A stretch of DNA of 64,000 nucleotides from Halorussus vallis (GCF_024138165.1 NZ_CP100000.1:3720001-3784000), one strand, 5' to 3'. Counted from the first letter of the stretch, positions 46,170 to 55,280 are shown. The notes: generated by a model from the sequence alone, not told the origin. Translations and numbers: made by a program.

Positions 46170-48071
46170 ATGACTTCGTCTACCGACGACCCCGAGCAGG
46201 GGTCCGTCGTCGTCTACGACCTCGACCCCGATTGCACGGTCGAGGACGTCGAAGCGGGCAACTACTACCACGCGACCGTCAACGGCGTGGTCGACTACGG
46301 CGTGTTCGTCGACCTCTCGGACTCCGTCTCGGGACTCGTCCACGAGTCGACCTACGACGGGAGCTACGCGGTCGGCGACGAGTTCGTCGTCGAACTCACC
46401 GAGATTCTGGAGAACGGCGACCTGAGCTTCGAACCGTACGAGGGCGACTACGAGACCGAGTCGGTCGCCCACGACTACGACATCACGGACGCCGGCGACC
46501 TGCCCGACCGCGTGGGCGACACCGTCCACCTCGAAGGCGAGATCGTCCAGATCAAACAGACCGGCGGCCCGACCATCTTCCACGTCAGCGACGAGACGGG
46601 CGTCGTCCCCTGCGCCGCCTTCGAGGAGGCCGGCGTCCGGGCCTACCCCGAGGTCGAGATCGACGACGTGGTCCGGGTCACCGGGATGGTCGAGGAGCGC
46701 GACAACTCCCTTCAGGTCGAGGTCGAGAAACTCGACGTGCTCGAAGGCGAGGAGGCCGACGAGGTCCAGGACCGACTCACCGCCGCGCTCGAAGAGCGCG
46801 CGGAACCCCACGACGTCGAACCGCTCGTCGAGTGGCCCGCGCTGACCCAGCTATTCCCCGACCTGAAGGAGGTCGCCAAGCACCTCCGGCGCAACGTGCT
46901 GGAGAGCCGGCCGATTCGGATGCGCCACCACGCCGACGGCGACGGGATGTGCGCCTCGATTCCGGTCCAACTCGCCCTGGAGAAGTTCATCGAGGAGACC
47001 CACCAGAACCCCGCCGCCAAGCGCCACCTGTTCAAGCGCCTGCCGAGCAAGGCACCGTTCTACGAGATGGAGGACGTCACCCGCGACCTGAACTTCGCGC
47101 TCGAAGATCAGGCGCGCCACGGCCAGAGGCTCCCGATGTTGCTGATGCTCGACAACGGGAGCACCGCCGAGGACGTGCCCGCGTACAAGAACCTCGCCCA
47201 CTACGACATCCCCATCGTGGTCGTCGACCACCACCACCCCGATCCGGAGGCGGTCGAACCGTTCGTCGACGCCCACGTCAACCCCTACCTCCACGACGAG
47301 GACTACCGCATCACCACGGGGATGATGTGCGTCGAACTCGCCCGGATGATCTGGCCCGACATCACCGACGAACTCCGCCACGTCCCCGCGGTCGCGGGGC
47401 TGTGCGACCGCTCGAAGGCCGACGAGATGGCCGACTACGTCGAACTCGCCGAGTCGGAGGGCTACGAGGAGTCGACCCTGCGCGACATCGGCGAGGCACT
47501 CGACTACGAGGCGTTCTGGCTGAAGTACGACGACGGCCGTAGCCTCATCAACGACGTGCTCAACGTCGGCAGCGACGACGAGGAGCGTCACCGCGAACTC
47601 GTCTCGTTCCTCGCCGACCGCGCCGCGTCCGACGTCGAGGAGCAACTCGACGCCGCGATGCCCCACGTCGAACACGAGCGCCTGGAGAGCGACGCCCACC
47701 TCTACCGCATCGACGTGGAGAACCACGCCCACCGCTTCACCTACCCCGCGCCGGGCAAGACGACCGGCGAGATCCACGACCGGAAGGTCCAGCAGACCGG
47801 CGAACCCGTCATCACCATCGGCTACGGTCCGGACTTCGCGGTCCTGCGGAGCGACGGCGTGCGCCTCGACATCCCCGAGATGGTTTCGGAACTCAACGAG
47901 GAGATCGTCGGCGGCGGCGTCTCCGGTGGCGGCCACCTCGTGGTCGGCTCCATCAAGTTCGTCCCCGGCATGCGCGAGCAGGTTCTCGACGCGCTGGTCG
48001 AGAAGATGGCCGACGCCGAGATAGACGAACAGCTCCAGAGCACGACGGTCGGTCACGAGCGCGACGACTGA
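46170..48071 (+). CDS. recJ3: RecJ-like DHH-family phosphoesterase (RecJ3 type)
   Basis: A 633-residue protein with an N-terminal S1-like domain (about 28-85: YHATVNGVVDYGVFVDL) and an OB-fold domain (about 110-190). The DHH core has motif I MRHHADGDGMCAS (about 250-262), DNGST, and the DHH motif IVVVDHHHPDPEA (about 348-360). A DHHA1-like C-terminus contains GGGVSGGGHLVVGSI (about 575-590). All catalytic blocks are present, unlike the protein at 55585. From memory it corresponds to Haloferax volcanii RecJ3, a single-strand exonuclease or 3'-5' nuclease acting in DNA or RNA processing. The transcript is probably leaderless (TATA 26 nt upstream). Confidence 0.85.
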   Translation: MTSSTDDPEQGSVVVYDLDPDCTVEDVEAGNYYHATVNGVVDYGVFVDLSDSVSGLVHESTYDGSYAVGDEFVVELTEILENGDLSFEPYEGDYETESVAHDYDITDAGDLPDRVGDTVHLEGEIVQIKQTGGPTIFHVSDETGVVPCAAFEEAGVRAYPEVEIDDVVRVTGMVEERDNSLQVEVEKLDVLEGEEADEVQDRLTAALEERAEPHDVEPLVEWPALTQLFPDLKEVAKHLRRNVLESRPIRMRHHADGDGMCASIPVQLALEKFIEETHQNPAAKRHLFKRLPSKAPFYEMEDVTRDLNFALEDQARHGQRLPMLLMLDNGSTAEDVPAYKNLAHYDIPIVVVDHHHPDPEAVEPFVDAHVNPYLHDEDYRITTGMMCVELARMIWPDITDELRHVPAVAGLCDRSKADEMADYVELAESEGYEESTLRDIGEALDYEAFWLKYDDGRSLINDVLNVGSDDEERHRELVSFLADRAASDVEEQLDAAMPHVEHERLESDAHLYRIDVENHAHRFTYPAPGKTTGEIHDRKVQQTGEPVITIGYGPDFAVLRSDGVRLDIPEMVSELNEEIVGGGVSGGGHLVVGSIKFVPGMREQVLDALVEKMADAEIDEQLQSTTVGHERDD

Positions 48072-48153
48072 CCCGCTTTTCGACTCCGTCTCTCGAATTC
48101 GTCTCCCGACTGCTTCTCGAACCCGTCTCCTGACCCTTCCTTCGCCGTCGAAC

Positions 48154-49899
48154 TCACTTCTCGAACGTCACCTCCCGCCTGGCGACCAGTATCGCGACGA
48201 CCGCGCCGACGACGATTGCCGCGAGCAGACCGACCGGTAGTCGGCCGACGCCACCCGCGCCGTCGCTGCTGGCGCGCCAGTCGCGGTCGAACACCGCGGC
48301 GTAGTACCCGGCGGGCGCTTCGCCGTGTAATACGACCGCCACCTCCCGGTTTTCGCGGGCGGAGTTGTTGTTCCAGTTGAGACTGCCGACCACCGCGGCG
48401 TCGCCGTCGACGACCACGCCCTTGGCGTGAATCTTCTTGTACCTCCCTCGGGGGTCGGCCACCCGCGCGGTCAGCGGAATTCCCTCGCGGTCGGCGCGTT
48501 CGTTCAACCGCGCCGCCAGCGCCCGGTTGTCCTCCGCGACGTACCACGCGCTGGAGAGCAGGATTCGGACCTCGACGCCCCTGCGGGCCGCCCGTCGGGC
48601 GGCCCGCAGGAAGGGTTGGCCGGGACCGCCAATGGAGACTTGCTGGACGCGAATCGACTCGCGGGCCGAGTCGAGCAGGGAGACGACCGATTCCTCGGCG
48701 TTGTCCGGCGCGACGACGATGTTTGCGGACTCGACGGAGACGGTCCGGGGGTCGAAGTGGGAGGGGAACGACCCATTCTCCGGGCCGCCGGGTTCGAACG
48801 TTCGGCCCCGCCGGAACTCCCGCCACGGCACGGCGTCGCGCCACCCGGCGTCGGCCGTAAACACGGTTGCGAGGCGGTCTGCGGCCGCCTCGCTCCGTAA
48901 GACGACGCCCCACCCGCGGCTGGCCCGGCCGCCGGTCCCCGAGGGCTTCCAGTTCTCGGTGAGCACCAGCGCCCGGTCGTCTGCGACGGCGTACTTCGGG
49001 TGGTGGAAGGCGTAGCGCGCCAGCGGTCCGGCGACCACCCGGACCTCGATTCCCTTCCGGGCGAGTGAGTCGAGGAGTTCGGCCTGCCGGCTCGAGATAC
49101 CCCCGACGGGCGCGCCCTCGACGAGTAGGCGGACCGTTGCCCCGCGACGGTCTGCGGCGACGAGCGCGTCGGCCGCCCGCTCGGAGGTGAACGTGTACCC
49201 CGCCAGCAGGAGTCGGTCGTCGGCGCTCCGGAGCGTCTCCACCGGAACGCCCGGCGCGTCGGGGAGGACGAACGTCCGGGCGCGAGCGGGGCCGACCGAC
49301 GCGACCGGGAAGTCGGTCGCGCCGAGCGGCGTCCAGCGCCATGCGCCCGAGTCGGCGCGGTTCCAGCGCTCGCCCGCAGGGGCGTCAGCGTAGGTAACGT
49401 CGGGAGATCGGTCGGCCCGGCCGGCGCGAGCTCCAGCCGGGCCAACCAGCCGAACCGTCTCGCCGGCGTTCGACAGCGAGAGGTCGCCGTGGAGTCCGAG
49501 GACTCGAAGTTCGGTTCGGTTTCGGGCCGTCTCGGGGTCGGCCGAGAGCGCGACCCGGCCCGAGACGGTCGCGTCCGGGAGCGAGACGTTCGCCTCGCCG
49601 TCGGCGAGGCGGTACTCAGAGAGGTTCGTCGCCCGAGGGACGTCCAGGACCACGAACTCGCCGACGTCGTCGGGCGCGACGGGATTGGGGTAGACGGCCG
49701 CTATCGTCGGCGACCTTGTGGCGTTCGTCGCGTTCGTCCTATCCGAGGCATCCCACCCGGCCGCGGGCGGAACCGGGCGGGACCCCGCGCTCGCCGCCGG
49801 TGCGAGACAGACGGCCGCGAGGGACCCCGCGAGCAGAAGCGCGAGCACGACTCGGGCCGCGGGCGCGCGACGGACGAGGCGTTCCTGGCGCACCCCCAC
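48154..49899 (-). CDS. Secreted phospholipase D-like protein with lamin-tail-like domain
   Basis: A 581-residue protein with a Sec-like signal (ARVVLALLLAGSLAAVCLAP), a lamin-tail-like beta domain (about 65-160: IAAVYPNPVAPDDVGEFVVL), two PLD-type domains and one C-terminal membrane helix (LLAAIVVGAVVAILVA). The HxK(x4)D motifs are HHPKYAVADD (about 305) and IHAKGVVVDGD (about 500); both have His and Lys. It is anchored facing outward. It may hydrolyse phosphodiesters of nucleic acids or lipids. A 29-bp palindrome lies within its coding sequence at 48581-48609. It is convergent with recJ3 and divergent from the small gene at 49973. Confidence 0.87.
   Translation of the reverse strand: MGVRQERLVRRAPAARVVLALLLAGSLAAVCLAPAASAGSRPVPPAAGWDASDRTNATNATRSPTIAAVYPNPVAPDDVGEFVVLDVPRATNLSEYRLADGEANVSLPDATVSGRVALSADPETARNRTELRVLGLHGDLSLSNAGETVRLVGPAGARAGRADRSPDVTYADAPAGERWNRADSGAWRWTPLGATDFPVASVGPARARTFVLPDAPGVPVETLRSADDRLLLAGYTFTSERAADALVAADRRGATVRLLVEGAPVGGISSRQAELLDSLARKGIEVRVVAGPLARYAFHHPKYAVADDRALVLTENWKPSGTGGRASRGWGVVLRSEAAADRLATVFTADAGWRDAVPWREFRRGRTFEPGGPENGSFPSHFDPRTVSVESANIVVAPDNAEESVVSLLDSARESIRVQQVSIGGPGQPFLRAARRAARRGVEVRILLSSAWYVAEDNRALAARLNERADREGIPLTARVADPRGRYKKIHAKGVVVDGDAAVVGSLNWNNNSARENREVAVVLHGEAPAGYYAAVFDRDWRASSDGAGGVGRLPVGLLAAIVVGAVVAILVARREVTFEK
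48581..48609. repeat. Perfect 13-bp palindrome with 3-nt spacer, inside a gene
   Basis: CTGCGGGCCGCCC (48581-48593), spacer GTC, exact reverse complement (48597-48609). It encodes an AARRAARRG stretch in the second PLD domain. Confidence 0.9.
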
Positions 49900-49972
49900 A
49901 GGTGGCCCCGGCTTCGAATTTAAACTCTCGGGGACCGGTGGATATTTGGCTCGTACGTCCGCCGGTGACCGT

Positions 49973-50212
49973 ATGGACTACGTGCTGATGCTCGAACTCG
50001 CGGGATACGCGGTCGGGGCGCTGGGCGGCGTGCTGGTGTTCTTCGAGTTCTTCCAAACGCCGAGTTACATCTCGTACGAACCCGAGTTCAACGACTACAA
50101 CGTCGACATCTCGCCGCACGAGGTCGAACAGTACACGTGGTCGGGGCGAATCGGGGCCTTCCTGCTGTCGGTGGCGTTCGCCCTGGAGTTCCTCGCGGCG
50201 TTGCTCGGCTGA
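49973..50212 (+). CDS. Small membrane protein, 79 aa
   Basis: The protein begins MDYVLMLELAGYAVGALGGV. It has an N-terminal hydrophobic segment (about 3-24), a polar middle (FQTPSYISYEPEFNDYNVDI) and a C-terminal helix (about 60-79: GAFLLSVAFALEFLAALLG). Both ends are probably membrane-embedded, with the middle outside or inside the cell. A TATA-like ATATTT (49942-49947) is about 28 nt before the ATG, so the message may be leaderless. I cannot assign it to a family. Confidence 0.6.
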   Translation: MDYVLMLELAGYAVGALGGVLVFFEFFQTPSYISYEPEFNDYNVDISPHEVEQYTWSGRIGAFLLSVAFALEFLAALLG

Positions 50213-50242
50213 ACCGGCGACGGCCGCGGAACCGAAGCGCCG

Positions 50243-50398
50243 TCACTCGTCCCGTGGATGGACGACATCCCGGCAGTCGGGACACTCCGCGAACTTCGCG
50301 GGCGTGCCCTCCGACACGTACTCGATGAGAAGATAGTCGCGCGGGATGGCTCTGGCGCAGTTCGGGCATCGTCCGAGCGTCTTCGTTTCGGCTGACAT
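50243..50398 (-). CDS. Small zinc-finger protein, 51 aa
   Basis: A short gene: MSAETKTLGRCPNCARAIPR then DYLLIEYVSEGTPAKFAECP and DCRDVVHPRDE. It has two CxxC pairs (CPNC at 11-14 and CPDC at 39-42), a typical zinc-ribbon of the tiny zinc-finger proteins found in haloarchaea, where several are reported as regulators of metabolism or biofilm. The ATG at 50398 and the TGA at 50243-50245 give a complete frame. It is convergent with the 79-residue membrane protein, 30 nt apart. Confidence 0.8.
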   Translation of the reverse strand: MSAETKTLGRCPNCARAIPRDYLLIEYVSEGTPAKFAECPDCRDVVHPRDE

Positions 50399-50552
50399 GG
50401 CCCGTGTCCGTATTACACGAGGGAGAGGGCCATCTTTGTTATTGTCGTACTAACTAGACGTAACGCCCGATAGTGTGTCACAGAAAACCCCGACGAATCG
50501 GAAATGTAGCACTGAAATGCCGTAACTGGTGGTTACGGCGTCTTCTCGCCGG

Positions 50553-51893
50553 TCACGCGACCGTCTCGACGTCGTTCTCGACGGCCTTCTCGGCCTCGGA
50601 CTGGACGAGGAAGTCGCGGTCGTCGCTGTACGGGCGGACCGCTTCGAGCGCGCGCTCGGTGCCGATCTGGTTGAGCGCCCACGCGGCGCTGGCGCGCACC
50701 TCGCCGGACTCGTCGTCGGCGAGCGTGTCGGCGAGCGGTTCGATGGCGCGCGTGTCGCCGATGAGGCCGAGCGAGCGGGCGGCCTGACTCCGGACGGAGG
50801 CGTCGTCGGCCACGAGCTGGTTGGCGACGTCCTGGGTGGTTTCCTCGCTGCCGATCTCGCCGATGGCCTTCAGCACGGGTTTGGCCATCCCGGGGTCGGC
50901 GTCGATGTAGTCGAGGATGGCGTCGAGTCCGTCCTCGTCGCCGATCTTGCCGATGATGTGGATGGCGGGCTTGTCGCGGCGCTGGGCGCGCTGTTTCATC
51001 GCGTCGAGCGACTCGGAGTTGCCCATCCGTTCGAGCGCCTCGACGCAATGTTCCTCCATGAAGTTCGACTGGAGCTTCTCCAGCGCGAGCAACACCATGT
51101 CGACGCGGTCGCGCTTCTCCCAAATCTTCAGCGCGTGCCACTCGGGCGGGTAGTCCTTGCGGTGGTCGAGCACGTCGAAGAAGCCCTCGGCCTGGAGCTG
51201 TTCGCGGGTCGAGAGGTCCTCCCACGTCTCGGCTTCCTCGACGCCCGCTTCGAGTTCCTCGGCGGCCGCCAGGAGTTCCTCGATGGTTTCGGCGTCGTCG
51301 TCGGGGTCGAGGCCGGCCTCGCCGATCGCGACCGCGGCGTCTTCGAGCGCGGCCACCACGTCGTCGGTGTCCGTCGTGACGTTGACCGCCAGGTCGGTGT
51401 CGAGGATCTCCTCGACCTGGGAGACGAACTCGACGGTCGTCTCCTCGAGTTGCGCTTTGCCCCGCTCGGTCCAGCGCTCTTCTTCGACGGTGGTCCCGGC
51501 GTCCGAGACGATCTCGACGACGTCCTCGGCGTAGGGACCGCGGGCCGCTTCGAGTTCGTCGCGGAGGTCGGCGAGGCGAGCCTCGTACTGCTCGCGCGGA
51601 CTCTCCACGTCCTCGTCTTCGTCCTCGGGTTCGGGGAGGTCGGCCGCCTCGAGCATGCCCTCTATCTTGTCGAGTTTGGCCTCGACGGCGTCGAGGTCGG
51701 CTTCGGTTTCGGCGGCCTCGAGTTCGGCCTCGGCGTCGTCCAACTGCTCCTCGATGGAGTCCTGAGAAACCAGCTCCTGGGTGTCCTCCTCGTCGGCCGC
51801 CTGCTCGTCGGCTTCGGCCTCGGTCTCTGGCTCTTCGGTCTGCGCTTCAGTCTCCTCGTCGGCGGCGTCGGCCGCCTCCTCGTCCTCGCTCAT
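50553..51893 (-). CDS. HEAT-repeat domain protein
   Basis: A 446-residue acidic protein. Residues about 1-85 are extremely acidic and low-complexity with coiled-coil character (EEQLDDAEAELEAAETEADL). A helical middle follows, and residues about 270-440 contain HEAT/PBS-like repeats: MGNSESLDAMKQRAQRRDKP, IGKIGDEDGLDAILDYIDAD, IGEIGSEETTQDVANQLVAD, LGLIGDTRAIEPLADTLADD and LNQIGTERALEAV. Such solenoids bind protein partners. No enzyme motif is seen. Start ATG at 51893. It ends 153 nt before the tiny zinc-finger gene on the same strand. The partner is unknown. Confidence 0.85.
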   Translation of the reverse strand: MSEDEEAADAADEETEAQTEEPETEAEADEQAADEEDTQELVSQDSIEEQLDDAEAELEAAETEADLDAVEAKLDKIEGMLEAADLPEPEDEDEDVESPREQYEARLADLRDELEAARGPYAEDVVEIVSDAGTTVEEERWTERGKAQLEETTVEFVSQVEEILDTDLAVNVTTDTDDVVAALEDAAVAIGEAGLDPDDDAETIEELLAAAEELEAGVEEAETWEDLSTREQLQAEGFFDVLDHRKDYPPEWHALKIWEKRDRVDMVLLALEKLQSNFMEEHCVEALERMGNSESLDAMKQRAQRRDKPAIHIIGKIGDEDGLDAILDYIDADPGMAKPVLKAIGEIGSEETTQDVANQLVADDASVRSQAARSLGLIGDTRAIEPLADTLADDESGEVRASAAWALNQIGTERALEAVRPYSDDRDFLVQSEAEKAVENDVETVA

Positions 51894-51950
51894 GCTGCCC
51901 ACCCCGTTGCGCTGACTCGGTCCATATGGTGGAAACTCGGTCCGTACGCA

Positions 51951-52688
51951 TCAAGAGCGTTTCCCTTCCACCTCGCGGCGGGGTTCGCCGGCGGGGGAGG
52001 TTTCGTGGCAGTCGCGCCAGTAGAACCGCGGCCCCAGAAGCAGGTACGCCAGCGCGGCCCCCAGCAGCGCTCTCGGGAACGCCCGGTCGAACGCGAACGG
52101 AACCAGGATGGCGAGCGCCTGCACGCCGCCCATCGCCAGCGCGTCCCGGGCGTAGAGGTCCGGGTACGGAATGTCGGTCACCATCAGGTACGCGAACGCG
52201 CCGGTCGCGCCGAGGAGCACGGCGGCGTCGTCGACTCCCGCGAGGACGGCGGCGGCAAGCAGGGTCGCACAGAGCGTCGTCGGCACGCCCTCGGTGTGCT
52301 GGTTCGCGAGGTCGTAGGCGGTGTAGAGGCCGAGGCGGACGACCGCCATCGCGACGAACACCGCGGGGACGCAGAACGCGGCCGCGGTCGCGAGCGAGGG
52401 TTGGGTGAGGTTCCACTCCGCGCGCGCGACGACGAACACGAGCACCGCGGGCGCGACCCCGAACGAGGCCACGTCGGCCAGCGAGTCGAGGTACTCGCCG
52501 GCAGCCGTGCCGCCGGTCTTCCGGGCGATGACGCCGTCGAGGCCGTCGGCGACCGCCGCGAGCAACAGCAGGCGGGCGGCGAGTTCCGGTTCGACGGTGG
52601 CCGCGACGGCCGCGAGGAAGCCGAGCGCGGCGTTCGTCACCGTGACGGCGTCGGCGAGGCCGAGCCGTCCCACGAACCGGGGTTGCAT
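51951..52688 (-). CDS. pssA: CDP-alcohol phosphatidyltransferase (archaetidylserine synthase type)
   Basis: A 245-residue membrane enzyme. The CDP-alcohol signature is DGLDGVIARKTGGTAAGEYL then DSLADVASF (about 49-78; D-G-x2-A-R-x8-G-x3-D-x3-D), the metal and CDP site. Six or more membrane helices follow, such as VFVAMAVVRLGLYTAYDLA and ALAILVPFAFDRAFPRALLG. It moves an archaetidyl group to serine or another alcohol in membrane lipid synthesis. The AGEYLDSLADVASFG segment matches the archaeal serine enzyme as I recall it. It is 57 nt upstream of the HEAT-repeat gene and divergent from the halocyanin-like gene. Symbol inferred from the motif. Confidence 0.8.
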   Translation of the reverse strand: MQPRFVGRLGLADAVTVTNAALGFLAAVAATVEPELAARLLLLAAVADGLDGVIARKTGGTAAGEYLDSLADVASFGVAPAVLVFVVARAEWNLTQPSLATAAAFCVPAVFVAMAVVRLGLYTAYDLANQHTEGVPTTLCATLLAAAVLAGVDDAAVLLGATGAFAYLMVTDIPYPDLYARDALAMGGVQALAILVPFAFDRAFPRALLGAALAYLLLGPRFYWRDCHETSPAGEPRREVEGKRS

Positions 52689-52972
52689 ACGTGCGGGATG
52701 GGCGGCGGCCGTTCATACGTCTTTATATCCGCGCGATTCTCGGCGGCCGGACAGGTCGGGCGGTAGAGCGAAGCCGAATCGCGGCGGGCGAGAATCTCGG
52801 AAGGCGAGCGTCTGCCCCGTGCTCGCGAGCGCGGACTACGCTCGGAGACCGGAGACAGACGCTCGTAGACCTGAGACGGTCGTTCACAGGTCCCGGGGAA
52901 GCCGCTCGCAGGCCCGGCCGACACGGGCGGCCTTTCGCACCACATAAATCCCTCGCGCTCCGAAGGGCCGAC

Positions 52973-53401
52973 ATGGACCGCCGAACCTTCCTCGCCGGGA
53001 CCGCGGCGCTCTCGTCGGTCGGCCTCGCCGGCTGTAGCGCCCTCCGGAACAGCAACGCGAGCGCGAGCGAGGAGTACGACGTCGGCATGGGGTCGGCATT
53101 CTTCCGTCCGAAGAAGCTGACCGTGACGGTCGGCACGACCGTCGTCTGGCGGAACACAGGCAACCGCCGCCACACGGTCACCGCCTACGAGGGTCAACTC
53201 CCCGAGGGCGCGGCGTTCTTCGCCTCGGGCGGCTTCGAGTCGGAGGAGGCCGCCCGACAGGGCTGGATGAACGGCCTGAAGGGCCACATCGACGCGGGCG
53301 AGACGTTCGAACACACCTTCGAGGTGCCGGGCGACCACCACTACTTCTGTATCCCCCACGAACCGACCGGCATGGTCGGGACGGTCGTCGTCGAGGAGTG
53401 A
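52973..53401 (+). CDS. Halocyanin-like copper lipoprotein
   Basis: A 142-residue exported blue copper protein. MDRRTFLAGTAALSSVGLAG then Cys21 forms a Tat motif (RRTFL) with a lipobox (LAGC), so the mature form is probably lipid-anchored. The copper ligands are His67 (RRHTVTAY), Cys126, His129 and Met134 (YFCIPHEPTGM). It should carry electrons at the membrane outer face. A TATA-like CACATAAATC lies about 27 nt upstream (52941-52950). Spacing of Cys-x2-His-x4-Met is standard. The quinoprotein at 28106 bears a similar domain. Upstream, in 52689-52972, is a non-coding spacer with CGAGCGTCTG / CAGACGCTCG. Confidence 0.88.
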   Translation: MDRRTFLAGTAALSSVGLAGCSALRNSNASASEEYDVGMGSAFFRPKKLTVTVGTTVVWRNTGNRRHTVTAYEGQLPEGAAFFASGGFESEEAARQGWMNGLKGHIDAGETFEHTFEVPGDHHYFCIPHEPTGMVGTVVVEE

Positions 53402-53434
53402 GGGTTCTCGGGACGGGGCTTCGACGGTCACCCC

Positions 53435-54469
53435 TCACGCGGACGAGGTTCGCGTCAACTGGAGCGCCGCCACCGTCGCGCCCCCGAGGACGATGGGAAA
53501 CAGCAGCGTCGCGCTCCGGAAGACGAGCGCCGCGGCCGTCGCGGTCGCGGCGGGGAGGCCCGTGAGCGCGACGAGGAGCACCACCAGCGCGGCGTCGACG
53601 CTCCCGATGCCGCCCGGTAGCGGGACGAGGTCAGTGACGGTCACGAGCGAGACGACCAGTACCGGAATCGCCGGTCGTACGCCGGCGCCGACCGCCGACA
53701 GCGAGAGCCACAGCGCGGTTGCCTGCAACAGCCACCCGAGCGCCGACGAGCCGATTCCGAGCGCGAGCACGCGCCGGTCGGCGGCGACGCGTTCGAGTCC
53801 GTCGACGAACGTCCCGATTCGCGCCTGGAGGTCGGCTGGCGACGGGAGTCGGACGCTCGGGACGACGCGGACAGTGACTCGCTGGAGGGCAACGAGCGCG
53901 CCGACCGCCCGAACTTCGAGCCACCGCCGGTATCGCCACGCCAGGCCGCCGCCGACCGCCAGCAACGCGGAGATGCCGAGCATCGTTCCCGCGACGACCT
54001 CCAGTTGCTGCCCGACCGTCGTCGTCGCGCCGACGTAGAGCACCCCCAGGAACGCGAACGCCGGCGCGGGTAGGTAGTTGATGACGTCGGTGCTGACCAC
54101 CGACAGGAGCGCGGTTTCGTAGTTCGCCCGGGTCGCCCGCGAGACGAACAGCGCCGCGATGGGTTCACCGCCCCCGACCGAGAACGGCGCGACCTGGTTG
54201 GCGAACAGCACGTTCAGGTAGACGAGCGTCGCCCGTCGCCGCGACGCCGACACGTCGAGGACGCCGAAGACGAGATAGAGGGTGTAGCTCCACGCCGTCA
54301 TCCAGCACAGTGCGACCGCGAAGACGGCGCCGACCGTGAGGCGGTCGGCAGTCGCGAGCGCCGCGACCACCTCGGAGACGCCGACGACGCCGACGAGAAC
54401 GTACAGGACGACCGCCGCGGCGAGGAAGCCGACGAGTATCGTCCGCGCCGAAACGGAGTTCGTCTTCAT
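53435..54469 (-). CDS. UPF0104/LPG-synthase-TM-like membrane protein
   Basis: A 344-residue multi-pass protein with about eight hydrophobic segments. APFSVGGGEPIAALFVSRAT (about 95-114) contains the conserved GG(E)P of the lysylphosphatidylglycerol synthase TM region (UPF0104), and PLPGGIGSVDAALVVLL (about 285-300) the second conserved PxPGGxG-type block. Lipid flipping or aminoacyl-lipid synthesis is known for bacterial relatives; the archaeal role is unknown. The ATG at 54469 begins a short cytoplasmic tail (MKTNSVSARTILVGFLAAA). It is convergent with the halocyanin-like gene, 33 nt apart. Confidence 0.82.
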   Translation of the reverse strand: MKTNSVSARTILVGFLAAAVVLYVLVGVVGVSEVVAALATADRLTVGAVFAVALCWMTAWSYTLYLVFGVLDVSASRRRATLVYLNVLFANQVAPFSVGGGEPIAALFVSRATRANYETALLSVVSTDVINYLPAPAFAFLGVLYVGATTTVGQQLEVVAGTMLGISALLAVGGGLAWRYRRWLEVRAVGALVALQRVTVRVVPSVRLPSPADLQARIGTFVDGLERVAADRRVLALGIGSSALGWLLQATALWLSLSAVGAGVRPAIPVLVVSLVTVTDLVPLPGGIGSVDAALVVLLVALTGLPAATATAAALVFRSATLLFPIVLGGATVAALQLTRTSSA

Positions 54470-54644
54470 TCGACTCCGAATTGGACCTTCTCCCCCGAGT
54501 GCGTTACCGCCGTTTTCGGTTCCCGCTCCGGGTCGCTCCGTCGCGGTCGTGGTCGCGGTCGCTCGCGGGGAATTCGAGCGCTGTCGCTCGGGGGACGCGA
54601 GTTCGGCGGTCGATAAAACGAGTGGTCGATTCGGTTCGAAGGCC

Positions 54645-55280
54645 TCAGACTTCGACGTCTTCTTCGTCGACGTCGACCGCGGTTTCCTCCTCGGCGGCGA
54701 CCTCCTCGGGGCGCGCTTCGAGCGTCGCCTTCTGGATCTCGACGCGGCGGAGCGGGTAGATGGTCTTGGCCTCGCCGTAGATGGCCGAGGAGAGCCGACC
54801 CTCGACGACGCTGTCGATGAGGTCCTCGAAGGTGCGGTCCTCGGCGGCGTCCTCGACGAGGTCGATCATCGTGCGGCGGATGGCCTGCTCCTGGCTCGCG
54901 TCGGCGCTCTTGGTCGTGAACGCGACGGGCTGGATCTGGACGCGGTAGTCGTCGGTCGTCAGCACCGTGATGTACGCCTCGATCTTCGAGGCGCCGCGGC
55001 GCACGAGGCTCCGCAGGTAGTCGCGGGTGAGTTCGTGCTTGACGAACTCGGTGTAGGCCGCGTCGCTGCCCACGTCGTTGATCTTGAACGTGAGCTTGGT
55101 GTTGTTCTCGCTGGCGTCGTTGCTGAGTTCGCCCAGCGTGGTTTCGATGTCGCGTCCGAGTACCTTGTCCGGTTCGTCTGCGGGGGTCTGACCCAGCTCC
55201 TGTCGGTCGAACTGCTGGGGAGCGTGGATGGTGTACCACCGCTTTTCCTGTTTCTGCTTGGAGACTGAACGTTCGCTCAT
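54645..55280 (-). CDS. rps1e: 30S ribosomal protein eS1 (S3Ae)
   Basis: A 211-residue ribosomal protein. RSVSKQKQEKRWYTIHAPQQ and SLVRRGASKIEAYITVLTTD are highly conserved eS1 blocks, as are RTFEDLIDSVVEGRLSSAIY and IYPLRRVEIQKATLEARPEE. It sits on the 30S subunit near the platform, binding mRNA and uS11. An acidic Glu/Asp tail (EEETAVDVDEEDVEV) ends the protein, as typical of haloarchaea. Its ATG at 55280 overlaps the stop of pcc1 (ATGA), the last gene in the rps15 operon order, so it is cotranslated with it. Well assigned. Confidence 0.97.
   Translation of the reverse strand: MSERSVSKQKQEKRWYTIHAPQQFDRQELGQTPADEPDKVLGRDIETTLGELSNDASENNTKLTFKINDVGSDAAYTEFVKHELTRDYLRSLVRRGASKIEAYITVLTTDDYRVQIQPVAFTTKSADASQEQAIRRTMIDLVEDAAEDRTFEDLIDSVVEGRLSSAIYGEAKTIYPLRRVEIQKATLEARPEEVAAEEETAVDVDEEDVEV

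Noticed and set aside
50529-52766. A 745-codon open frame opposite the HEAT-repeat and pssA genes
   Set aside because: Arg/Val/Gly-rich translation without motifs, and both strands cannot plausibly code; the minus-strand genes have clear domains.
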